From Mobilitalea sp. (GTDB taxonomy: Bacteria; Bacillota_A; Clostridia; Lachnospirales; Lachnospiraceae), in NCBI GenBank assembly GCA_029974875.1, contig JARKQP010000731.1, forward strand, positions 1 to 7,928: a stretch of DNA of 7,928 bases. Reading direction: 5' to 3'. The stretch's first letter is position 1. Each line of letters opens with the position of its first letter. Position numbers and translations under genes: made by a program. A model generated the notes under the pieces. That model saw nothing but the letters and a program-made list of their open reading frames with translations, ran no database searches and was not told the DNA's origin. This document shows positions 1-5,428 of this stretch, in pieces.

Positions 1-574
1 TACGCGTAAATATTTCGTGTAATGCGATCCAGAAGCACATCAATACAACTCCCCCTAAAAAGGCTAAAATCCTGATCTTTAACTGCTCCAGCCTTTTATT
101 ATAGGATAATTCCGTTTTTGTAGCCTGATCCAGCAGACGCACCGAGTTACTCGACGTAATCTCATTAATCTCTTCCACAAAGGTATTTGCCACCAGATTT
201 GCCAGCTTTATGGCAATACCCCTATCCGTTGATGTAGCGCAGATTCCTAGCACCGTGCCCGTTGAAGAATACTTAATAGAAATCATCTTCTTTACCTTGT
301 CCGCAGTGATGCTGGGAATTCCCAATTCCATTGCTGCTTTCTGACAAATCTTTGTACTTGTTAAAAGATCCGAATATAGGGTCAGCGCCGAGTAATCATT
401 AAAAACAACACTATAGACCGTTGTTTCCGCCGTGTACTCATCCTGCTTCAAATTGTTGAGAGTAATCAAATACGCCACACCAAAGCATGCCGCACCAACA
501 ATTATAATTAACCACCATTTCTTCAGAACCGCTTTCAGGCATCTTCTCAGATCAATATTGATTTCTTTATTCAT
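1..574 (-). CDS. Wzz/YveK-like polysaccharide chain-length / tyrosine-kinase modulator protein (3' end off window)
   Basis: An open frame starts at ATG 574-572 and is still open after 191 codons where the window begins, so only the C-terminal end is missing. Residues 20-39 form a transmembrane helix (WWLIIIVGAACFGVAYLITL), followed by the typical beta start YTAETTVYSV. An extracytoplasmic alpha/beta domain spans about 45-160, and a second helix lies at about 168-186. This two-helix layout is that of Wzz/GumC/YveK membrane proteins, which set polymer length and activate a partner BY-kinase in Gram-positive capsule or exopolysaccharide operons. The usual proline-rich PxxP stretch before helix 2 is not obvious; the equivalent segment reads LLDQATKTELSYNKRLEQ. 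Family members are often around 230-250 residues, so perhaps 40-60 are off-window. An in-frame GTG at 595-593 is an alternative start. Neither start has a strong Shine-Dalgarno. I prefer ATG because MNKEINIDLR resembles family N-termini. Confidence 0.82.
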   Translation of the reverse strand, partial: MNKEINIDLRRCLKAVLKKWWLIIIVGAACFGVAYLITLNNLKQDEYTAETTVYSVVFNDYSALTLYSDLLTSTKICQKAAMELGIPSITADKVKKMISIKYSSTGTVLGICATSTDRGIAIKLANLVANTFVEEINEITSSNSVRLLDQATKTELSYNKRLEQLKIRILAFLGGVVLMCFWIALHEIFTR

Positions 575-605
575 ACCTATACCCGTGCCTTTCACTTTTT
601 GATGA

Positions 606-643
606 CCTATTCCAGAAGCGAATACATTCGCTTTGTGAATAGG
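606..643 (-). promoter_or_regulatory. Two-tier inverted repeat in leader of the Wzz-like gene
   Basis: Outer arms CCTATTC (606-612) and GAATAGG (637-643) enclose inner arms AAGCGAA (616-622) and TTCGCTT (627-633), with a 4-base loop. A 3x3 mismatch separates the two stems. The structure lies 30-70 nt upstream of the Wzz-like start codon. No T-run follows it in either direction, so it is not a classical terminator. It may be a leader hairpin, or a protein or processing site. The pairing is seen directly; the role is inferred. Confidence 0.5.
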
Positions 644-645
644 CC

Positions 646-678
646 TTAATAAATAGTTTGAAAGTGACTTTCTTTCAA
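646..678 (-). CDS. Possible 10-codon leader peptide with strong Shine-Dalgarno
   Basis: A perfect AGGAGG (684-689 on the minus strand) sits 5 nt before a TTG codon. That codon opens a 10-codon frame (MKESHFQTIY if TTG is read as Met) ending in TAA. No long frame uses this ribosome-binding site. The coding bases overlap a 9-bp hairpin, arms 656-664 and 672-680 with a 7-base loop, so ribosome occupancy would melt it. This is compatible with a translated leader controlling the Wzz-like gene. The frame is very short and lacks an obvious run of regulatory codons, so it could be chance. Confidence 0.25.
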   Translation of the reverse strand: MKESHFQTIY

Positions 679-680
679 AC
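656..680 (-). promoter_or_regulatory. 9-bp perfect hairpin in leader of the Wzz-like gene
   Basis: GTTTGAAAG (656-664) and CTTTCAAAC (672-680) pair perfectly over 9 bp around a 7-base loop. The stem starts 3 bases from the AGGAGG at 684-689, so folding could mask or limit its use. There is no adjacent T-tract, which argues against an intrinsic terminator. It lies just upstream of the second inverted repeat at 606-643. Confidence 0.45.
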
Positions 681-733
681 TTTCCTCCTGATATAATCCT
701 TGCTAATCAATCTTAATTGGTAATTATTGGAAT

Positions 734-763
734 ATTATATACTATTTTTACCATACTTGTCCA
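734..763 (-). promoter_or_regulatory. Putative sigma-A promoter for the Wzz-like gene
   Basis: Reading the minus strand, TGGACA (763-758) is separated by 18 bases from a perfect TATAAT (739-734). Transcription would begin near 727 and give a leader of about 150 nt. No terminator is evident between the beta-helix gene stop and this point, so the Wzz-like gene could also be reached by read-through. Confidence 0.45.
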
Positions 764-799
764 GTATTTTTATCCCCCTTTAAATGTCGGACCTTGCAC

Positions 800-1993
800 T
801 CAATCCACGAATATTGCACTCAAGCTATTTATATCACCTGTAATATAATTGAGGCCAAAGCCTATCCTTCCATTGGAAACTCCGACAGAATCCAGCGTAG
901 TATTGTTCCTGACGGTTATATGGTTACCCATAATATTAATATTCCTGTCCTTATCCGCACCCCTGAATAAATATGCTGAAACCGCATTGGGCAGGGCTGT
1001 ATATTGAATCATGTTATTGCTTATTGTGACATTTTTTGAACCGCCCATGAAAATACCCGCAAATTCTGAGTGGATATTTACTGCATTCCCTGTAAATGTA
1101 ATGCCCTTTAAACCGTATTCATCATATCCCAGGCTAATCCCGATTACCCTTGGCTTTGATACCGTGCCGGCAACCGCGTTGATGCTGTTGTTAGTGATAG
1201 TTACATTTTTAATCGTAGTCTTTGTTCCAGAGAACATCGCAATAATCTCATCATGGCAATTTGAAATACATGTGTTATTTGTAAAAAGTAAACCTCCTGC
1301 ACCGTTGTCATGCAGGTCACGGAACTCTGCACACACGCCTGCATTCGTATCTGCCAGATTGGTCAAAACCGAATTCTTTATTATGACATTATGCCATCCG
1401 GTGAAAAGGTCTAGATTACTGTATTCTACATCATGGGTAGCTCCGCTGGACAATACAGTTGGGGGGATGGTAAGGCTGCAACGGTTAATTGTAATATTGG
1501 AGGCCTGCTGTATTCCAACCTGGGTTTTATATCCGACCAATATCGATTCTCTGGCTTCGAATTTTAAGTCTTCCATTGTGATATCATTTGCCATGATCTG
1601 AAAGAAAAATTCATAATAATCCTCTCTTGTCCTATAATCATTATCCGTAAATAAAGTGGCCCCGTTTCCTAAGACGGTGACATCCGCTGTCTCCATTATG
1701 ATGTAGTCCGTTATCTTATAAATTGCATCTTTTTCAAAAACCACCGCGTCGGCTCCACTGTTAAGCGCTTGAATAACCGCCTGGGTATCATCCTTGACGC
1801 CATCACCGTATGCACCAAATTCTTTCACGTAAGCAACCTTTTGGAAAGTCCCAGGTAATGATGTTCCAGCCTTCCGGCCATCTTTAGGCGCCAGCCTTTC
1901 CTGTATCGTATCTAAATTAACAAACAGTATAATGATGCAGATGCCTAGTACAATACCAAGAATGAGTTTTCTAACAGATTTAAGACTATACAT
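800..1993 (-). CDS. Membrane-anchored right-handed beta-helix protein (pectate lyase 3-type)
   Basis: This complete 397-residue protein starts at ATG 1993-1991, with GGGAG 9 nt upstream. Residues 9-27 (about LILGIVLGICIIILFVNL) are an N-terminal signal anchor after basic residues, so the rest should face outside. Residues 59-77 carry FGAYGDGVKDDTQAVIQAL, the hallmark N-terminal cap of pectate_lyase_3/pectin-lyase-like beta-helix proteins. From about residue 100 to the end there are repeated short strands rich in Asn/Thr/Ile, such as NVTISNNMI and NITINRCSL, as expected of helix coils. The fold fits polysaccharide lyases, glycosidases, C5-epimerases or structural spike-like proteins. I cannot identify catalytic residues and do not assign a substrate. 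The Wzz-like gene follows on the same strand after 225 bp, so a role in making, trimming or modifying a surface polysaccharide is a reasonable inference. Confidence 0.88.
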   Translation of the reverse strand: MYSLKSVRKLILGIVLGICIIILFVNLDTIQERLAPKDGRKAGTSLPGTFQKVAYVKEFGAYGDGVKDDTQAVIQALNSGADAVVFEKDAIYKITDYIIMETADVTVLGNGATLFTDNDYRTREDYYEFFFQIMANDITMEDLKFEARESILVGYKTQVGIQQASNITINRCSLTIPPTVLSSGATHDVEYSNLDLFTGWHNVIIKNSVLTNLADTNAGVCAEFRDLHDNGAGGLLFTNNTCISNCHDEIIAMFSGTKTTIKNVTITNNSINAVAGTVSKPRVIGISLGYDEYGLKGITFTGNAVNIHSEFAGIFMGGSKNVTISNNMIQYTALPNAVSAYLFRGADKDRNINIMGNHITVRNNTTLDSVGVSNGRIGFGLNYITGDINSLSAIFVD

Positions 1994-2108
1994 TTCCCCG
2001 CTCTCCCTTCCCTTCGATTGATCCGCTATTTTTTATCACTTCTATATTAATCTATGCCAGGCTTATTACTGGATACTACAACTAATTTGGGAGTAAGGTT
2101 TTCTTGAC

Positions 2109-2167
2109 AAAAAAAAGAGCACTGCTTCACAGATGATTACTCATCCGTTTTGTAGTACTCCTTTTTT
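2109..2167 (-). terminator. Intrinsic terminator downstream of abiEii
   Basis: On the minus strand GAGTACT (2160-2154) pairs with AGTGCTC (2123-2117) through 7 bp including one G-U. A small inner stem GATGA/TCATC lies at 2132-2136 and 2141-2145. Eight U follow directly (2116-2109). An A-rich stretch before the stem (plus-strand T-run 2162-2167) means it could partly work the other way too. It lies about 110 bp after the abiEii stop and separates that operon from the beta-helix gene. Confidence 0.72.
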
Positions 2168-2275
2168 CTATCCAAAATATAAAAATGATTAAAGACATTT
2201 CATTGGCTAAATTAATTTTCTTATAAATATTTTAACCATATCATTTTGGTTCTTCCAATAAGTCTCTACCCTAAT

Positions 2276-3115
2276 TTACTGATAAATCTGATTCATCAGA
2301 TTACCTACTGCTATACAAGTATCTTCGAATGAAATATCCTTTGCATAATTAAAATCCTTTTGATAACGCCTCCAGTGATTCTGCATAACTTCACTTTTTT
2401 GAATCGCTTCCAGTACTAATTTATAATTCATTAGAATCGCGCTTGAGCCTCTCCTTTCTGAAGTTGCGCCCATTGCTTCCTGCAAATTCTTACTGTCTAT
2501 GTTTCTATTTTGCAACTTACAAAGTATATAAACATCATAAAAATCTCTTGGTCTTGTATTCTGATCCCCACGAGATATGATAGTTTCCAGCTTTTCAGCC
2601 AACACCGTTTCCAAATTATATGCCAAGATATGAATAGTTCTATCCTCCAATAACAGTTTGAATTCGTAACTAATTTCCTTTGGCGTAATTCTGTCCCCTG
2701 TGGTAATATCCAATTTCAACGGTACTGTCATTGATAAAAAATTTGCAGTAAGTGATACCCGATATCCGGAGTATTCATCACCCTCTCTGATCTCTCCAAT
2801 ACCAATAAAAGAAAACGTCACATCATCCTGCAATGGTAGTTCACAAATTTCAAGAAACATTTCTTTCACAGAATTTTTTGTGACGGGGATACCCTTAACC
2901 GTTGCATCCATATCCATCGTTGCTCTAGTGTCCAGCCCTACCATGGCAGCAATTAAAAATCCACCTTTCAAAATAAATGAATCATGATACTTGGAAATCG
3001 ATATTCTTTCCAGTAGTCTCTCTAACATAAAATTCTGCATCACCAACTGGGCAGAAATGCTTTTTTCTTTTGCCATGTTTTTGATCACGGCTTTCAACTG
3101 CATTGCATTTTTCAT
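2276..3115 (-). CDS. abiEii: AbiEii/AbiGii-family nucleotidyltransferase toxin
   Basis: This 279-residue protein has the nucleotidyltransferase signature of type IV AbiE toxins. LKGGF lies at 49-53, followed by TRATMDMD (63-70) with the paired metal-binding Asp68 and Asp70. A later strand, KLDITTGD at 134-141, supplies the probable third Asp. The C-terminal helical part carries ETVLAEKLE (169-177) and RPRDFYDVYIL (188-198), both typical of AbiEii. Family work shows AbiEii to be a GTP-binding, bacteriostatic toxin, with related MenT enzymes modifying tRNA; the target here is unknown. The start codon overlaps the abiEi stop (ATGA, 3112-3115), which implies translational coupling with the antitoxin. 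All signature motifs are intact, so the toxin is probably functional. The gene is visibly more AT-rich than ligA or metA, which would suit horizontal acquisition. Confidence 0.92.
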   Translation of the reverse strand: MKNAMQLKAVIKNMAKEKSISAQLVMQNFMLERLLERISISKYHDSFILKGGFLIAAMVGLDTRATMDMDATVKGIPVTKNSVKEMFLEICELPLQDDVTFSFIGIGEIREGDEYSGYRVSLTANFLSMTVPLKLDITTGDRITPKEISYEFKLLLEDRTIHILAYNLETVLAEKLETIISRGDQNTRPRDFYDVYILCKLQNRNIDSKNLQEAMGATSERRGSSAILMNYKLVLEAIQKSEVMQNHWRRYQKDFNYAKDISFEDTCIAVGNLMNQIYQ

Positions 3116-3705
3116 AATAGTACCTCTAAATAGGCTCTTAGCCGCTTTTCTACATTTAAGTTTCTTGCATATTCAGATAGCAAGGGAATATTTTTATCAG
3201 GCCGCTTTGTATATCTTTTAAATGCCTCTGATACCACTTGAATATCTGTATCTCTTTGCTTTCTTAAAATGTCACAAAGGGTCTTTTCCATACTATATGC
3301 TTTCACCGGATTACCAGCAGGTGTTTTTAATTGTACCACTCCCAGTTCATACCACTCCGGTTTGCTTCTAGTGCATGTCACATTCTCATTCTTCAATGCA
3401 TTAGTATTGTAATTCAATGGAAATGTCATATGAAAACGTATTGGTGTTCTGTCTGTCAAATTACTGAGGAAAAGAACTGTCTCTCCTGTAAAAATCCCTT
3501 TTTTATATCTGACCTGAAGCTGATACATTTCATCATCCCATACTTCTGCCAGTTGATACACTCCTCTGGAAGCATGTTCTAATATTCCTGTATCCACCAG
3601 ATGCTTTAAACTTCCTCTGGAAATACCAGCTTGGGTTACTTCTGAAGCAGTTATCACTCCATTATTCTTCTTTACCATTTCCATTATCAATGTTGCATTT
3701 GACAT
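3112..3705 (-). CDS. abiEi: AbiEi-family antitoxin / transcriptional autorepressor
   Basis: The 197-residue form from ATG 3705-3703 is preferred. The frame extends upstream to an ATG at 3804, but that codon lies in the -35 box of the apparent promoter, and only the inner ATG has an AGAAGG 6 nt upstream. Residues 1-52 form a winged helix-turn-helix: VKKNNGVITASEVTQAGISR, then a helix with SLKHLVDTGILE and a wing ending SRGVYQL. The remainder is the AbiEi C-terminal domain, including YSMEKTLCDIL (137-147). In characterised AbiE systems AbiEi binds inverted repeats in its own promoter and neutralises AbiEii without forming a stable complex. The perfect inverted repeat at 3756-3806 agrees with this. 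Length, gene order and the ATGA overlap with abiEii are as expected for a type IV toxin-antitoxin or abortive phage-defence operon. Confidence 0.92.
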   Translation of the reverse strand: MSNATLIMEMVKKNNGVITASEVTQAGISRGSLKHLVDTGILEHASRGVYQLAEVWDDEMYQLQVRYKKGIFTGETVLFLSNLTDRTPIRFHMTFPLNYNTNALKNENVTCTRSKPEWYELGVVQLKTPAGNPVKAYSMEKTLCDILRKQRDTDIQVVSEAFKRYTKRPDKNIPLLSEYARNLNVEKRLRAYLEVLL

Positions 3706-3711
3706 GATACA

Positions 3712-3717
3712 CCTTCT
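3712..3717 (-). promoter_or_regulatory. Ribosome-binding site fixing the abiEi start
   Basis: AGAAGG on the minus strand, 6 nt before ATG 3705-3703. It supports the 197-residue start over the longer frame beginning at 3804. Confidence 0.75.
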
Positions 3718-3755
3718 TTCTATGATATAACATTCGCAATTTATTTTAAAATTAA

Positions 3756-3806
3756 ATTTGACTTTTATGCATATTATTATAAAACTTATATGCATAAAAG
3801 TCAAAT
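3756..3806 (-). promoter_or_regulatory. Perfect 19-bp inverted repeat, probable AbiEi operator
   Basis: The arm ATTTGACTTTTATGCATAT (3756-3774) is the exact reverse complement of 3788-3806, with a 13-base spacer (3775-3787). Each arm contains the self-complementary TATGCATA. The arms flank the abiEi -10 box; the upstream arm covers the -35 and the downstream arm covers the expected start of transcription. Published AbiE systems are autorepressed by AbiEi bound to promoter inverted repeats, and this layout matches that mode. Assignment to AbiEi is inferred from position. Confidence 0.78.
3776..3804 (-). promoter_or_regulatory. abiE operon promoter
   Basis: On the minus strand TTGACT (3804-3799) and a perfect TATAAT (3781-3776) are separated by 17 bases, close to the sigma-A consensus. 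Transcription would start near 3769, leaving about 64 nt before the abiEi ATG. The TATAAT lies in the spacer of the 19-bp inverted repeat, so a bound repressor would exclude polymerase. Confidence 0.8.
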
Positions 3807-3846
3807 ACTTATTATTCGTTGATGTTTTTGTTTTCTGTATTTTTCA

Positions 3847-3876
3847 TTCAAGAAATTAATAAAAAGGTTTTATAAT
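3847..3876 (+). promoter_or_regulatory. Putative plus-strand promoter for a small RNA
   Basis: A perfect TATAAT (3871-3876) is preceded, after 18 bases, by the weak -35 match TTCAAG (3847-3852). It points away from the abiE promoter, into the spacer. Start of transcription is expected near 3882, immediately before a strong hairpin. Confidence 0.42.
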
Positions 3877-3882
3877 ACAAGC

Positions 3883-3930
3883 ATGGGCGAGAACCAGCGA
3901 AAAATGGCCTTGCCCATAAGTAACTATTAA
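3883..3930 (+). CDS. Possible 15-residue ORF inside the candidate small RNA
   Basis: ATG at 3883 opens MGENQRKMALPISNY, ending with TAA at 3928-3930. No Shine-Dalgarno is properly spaced; the nearest AGG ends about 15 bases upstream. If transcription starts near 3882 the message would be essentially leaderless. The whole frame coincides with the 5' hairpin, so RNA structure is an equally good explanation for the base order. Confidence 0.15.
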   Translation: MGENQRKMALPISNY

Positions 3931-3990
3931 AATTTTATATCAGTTTTTTGTGTTTACACAGACTTTGAAACGGGTCTCTGTTCTATTAAT

Positions 3991-4034
3991 AAAAAAAGGA
4001 CAGAAGAGAATAACATTTTTTCTGTTCTTTTTTT
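3991..4034. terminator. Long intrinsic terminator, probably bidirectional
   Basis: Bases 3991-4005 (A7 then GGACAGAA) pair with 4020-4034 (TTCTGTTC then T7) over 15 bp, with one G-U when read on the plus strand and one mismatch when read on the minus strand. The loop is 14 bases. Plus-strand reading ends the candidate small RNA. Minus-strand reading could end the metA message 160 bp beyond its stop, where no clearer terminator is visible. Confidence 0.75.
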
Positions 4035-4197
4035 ACACAATTTTTGTAAGAGGTTTTTCAATTTTGTACGCCATTTCTTTCTTGTTTACTACGCCAATCT
4101 TTTAATAATTTACACTATTTTACGATAAGTTATGATAGTTAAGCTTTTTTATAAAATTCCTACAAAGCCCTAAAACAGGCTGCTTTCAAGCATTTTC

Positions 4198-5103
4198 TTA
4201 CAGGTCGTAAGGAGTCACCTGGTAGACGTAATAATTAAGCCAATTCGTATACATCGCGTTCGCATGTGCCCTCCACACGAGGTTCGGCCTGTATTCCGGC
4301 TGGTCATCGGGATAATAGTTCTTCGGAAGCTCAATTTTAATTCCTTTTTCAATATCCCTTTTGTATTCCTTATCCAAGGATATCCGGTCATATTCCGGAT
4401 GCCCGGTTACAAATATCTGCTTTCCGTCCTTTGCCATCACAATGAATACACCGGCCTCATCCGATTCGGCAAGTATGGTCAGATCCTTGCAATTTTTAAT
4501 CTCTTCCCGCGAGACGGTGGTATATCTGGAATGTGGTGCGTAAAACACATCATCAAAGCCTCTGACAAAGGGCACCCTTTTTTCCAGGACCTTGTGTTCA
4601 AAGATACCAAACATCTTGTTGTCAAGAGCCGCCTTCCCGATTCCATAATGATAATATAAACCGGCCTGCGCTCCCCAGCAGATGTGCAATGTTGAGGTTA
4701 CATTCGTTTTAGACCACTCCATAATCTTTGCAAGCTCGCCCCAATATGTAACCTCTTCAAATTCCATCTGTTCCACCGGGGCACCTGTAATAATCAGACC
4801 GTCATACCTCCGGTTCTTTATCTCCTCAAAGGTTTGATAGAACTGGTCTAAATGGCTGGTCGGGGTATGGGTTCCAACATAGGTTCCTGTCGTTAAAAAT
4901 GTAACATCCACCTGAAGGGGCGTGTTCGAAAGACTGCGCAGCAGCTGAACCTCAGTATCCTCCTTGACCGGCATCAGGTTTAGGATTGCTATCCGCAGTG
5001 GACGGATATCCTGGTGGACCGCCCTGGTTTCATCCATTACGAATATGTTCTCATCCTCAAGAATTTTTTTTGCTGGTAAATCACTCTGAATTTTAATCGG
5101 CAT
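4198..5103 (-). CDS. metA: Homoserine O-acetyltransferase (MetA family, acetyl-CoA type)
   Basis: This 301-residue protein acylates the hydroxyl of L-homoserine, the committed step from aspartate-derived homoserine to methionine, in the cytoplasm. The start ATG 5103-5101 has GGTGAT 5 nt upstream. Lys47 (LMPVKEDTE), the nucleophile Cys142 (HICWGAQAG), and His235 and Glu237 (GHPEYDR) all fall at the numbered positions of the MetA catalytic residues. Residue 111 is Glu ([13 protein letters not shown]); family studies link Glu111 to acetyl-CoA and Gly111 to succinyl-CoA. It is therefore better named homoserine O-acetyltransferase, although databases often call such proteins succinyltransferase. 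The length equals that of other MetA proteins, so the gene is complete. It appears monocistronic, with its own promoter and a long structured leader, and ligA lies upstream on the same strand. Confidence 0.96.
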   Translation of the reverse strand: MPIKIQSDLPAKKILEDENIFVMDETRAVHQDIRPLRIAILNLMPVKEDTEVQLLRSLSNTPLQVDVTFLTTGTYVGTHTPTSHLDQFYQTFEEIKNRRYDGLIITGAPVEQMEFEEVTYWGELAKIMEWSKTNVTSTLHICWGAQAGLYYHYGIGKAALDNKMFGIFEHKVLEKRVPFVRGFDDVFYAPHSRYTTVSREEIKNCKDLTILAESDEAGVFIVMAKDGKQIFVTGHPEYDRISLDKEYKRDIEKGIKIELPKNYYPDDQPEYRPNLVWRAHANAMYTNWLNYYVYQVTPYDL

Positions 5104-5154
5104 TCTTTATCACCATCTTCTTTATTATTTCTGTAATGAAACAAAATACATGTT

Positions 5155-5207
5155 CCGATAATCGGCGCACACTTTGTGCATACTTTACATAGCACAAAAA
5201 CAACGCC
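5155..5207 (-). promoter_or_regulatory. Structured element in the metA leader
   Basis: Three pairings compete within about 50 bases. A long stem joins 5164-5167 with 5204-5207 (GGCG/CGCC) and 5173-5179 with 5192-5198 (TTTGTGC/GCACAAA), with a 12-base loop. A tight hairpin GCACA/TGTGC (5167-5171, 5175-5179) excludes it. A palindrome CCGAT/ATCGG (5155-5159, 5161-5165) overlaps the GGCG arm. Mutually exclusive folds ahead of a methionine gene suggest regulation. I see no S-box (SAM-I) or T-box consensus in it. Confidence 0.4.
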
Positions 5208-5269
5208 TTTAGTTAATCCCTGTAAATCAATATTACTTTTAATTTTATCCAAAATTTTAATTATTGACT

Positions 5270-5298
5270 ATAATAGCACGCTTTCCCAGATAAATCAA
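5270..5298 (-). promoter_or_regulatory. Putative metA promoter
   Basis: On the minus strand TTGATT (5298-5293) and TATTAT (5275-5270) are 17 bases apart. Start of transcription near 5263 would give a leader of about 160 nt before the metA ATG. I found no clear intrinsic terminator between the ligA stop and this promoter, so some read-through from ligA is possible. Confidence 0.55.
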
Positions 5299-5428
5299 TA
5301 AAGAATCCTATCCTCACAAAAAACAAATTCACATAAATCCACTTTTTTAATAGAACCTACCTTCTTGATCAACCTTTGACCAGCTTTTCAATCAGCCTTT
5401 ACAAAAAAGCCTGCCATTCTACTCCCTG

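Larger units (their letters stand above)
3882..4034 (+). ncRNA. Candidate small RNA of about 150 nt, class unknown
   Basis: Between abiEi and metA, both on the minus strand, the plus strand carries a promoter-like TATAAT, a hairpin at the predicted 5' end and an intrinsic terminator. In the 5' hairpin ATGGGCGAG (3883-3891) pairs with CTTGCCCAT (3909-3917) over 9 bp with one G-U, then CCA/TGG (3894-3896, 3905-3907) closes a GCGAAAAA loop. The middle is AU-rich, with weaker stems such as TGTG/CACA (3950-3953, 3958-3961 region) and AGAC/GTCT around 3960-3977. The 3' end is the long stem at 3991-4034 followed by U residues. I do not recognise 6S, tmRNA, SRP or a known riboswitch class. A 15-codon frame lies in its 5' part (3883-3930), so it could instead be a tiny mRNA. 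Its existence is inferred from sequence signals only. Confidence 0.42.

Noticed and set aside
1011..1601. Plus-strand frame of 196 codons inside the beta-helix gene
   Set aside because: It is wholly antisense to a gene with a clear domain signature; its own translation has no recognisable motif or ribosome-binding site.
3706..3804. N-terminal extension of abiEi to the ATG at 3804
   Set aside because: This ATG lies in the -35 of the likely promoter, upstream of the expected start of transcription, and has no Shine-Dalgarno; the inner ATG has AGAAGG at 6 nt.
4150..4197. Intrinsic terminator immediately after metA
   Set aside because: A short stem (AAAGC/GCTTT with CCT/AGG) is present but no U-run follows it; the stem at 3991-4034 is a much better candidate.
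5037..5252. 71-codon minus-strand frame overlapping the start of metA
   Set aside because: It begins with TTG and no good ribosome-binding site, overlaps metA in another frame, and covers the structured leader. A Cys-rich stretch (CKVCTKCAPIIGTC) caught the eye but is explained by the leader hairpins.
5104..5263. SAM-I (S-box) or T-box riboswitch for metA
   Set aside because: I looked for the S-box core and for the T-box specifier and antiterminator consensus and saw neither.
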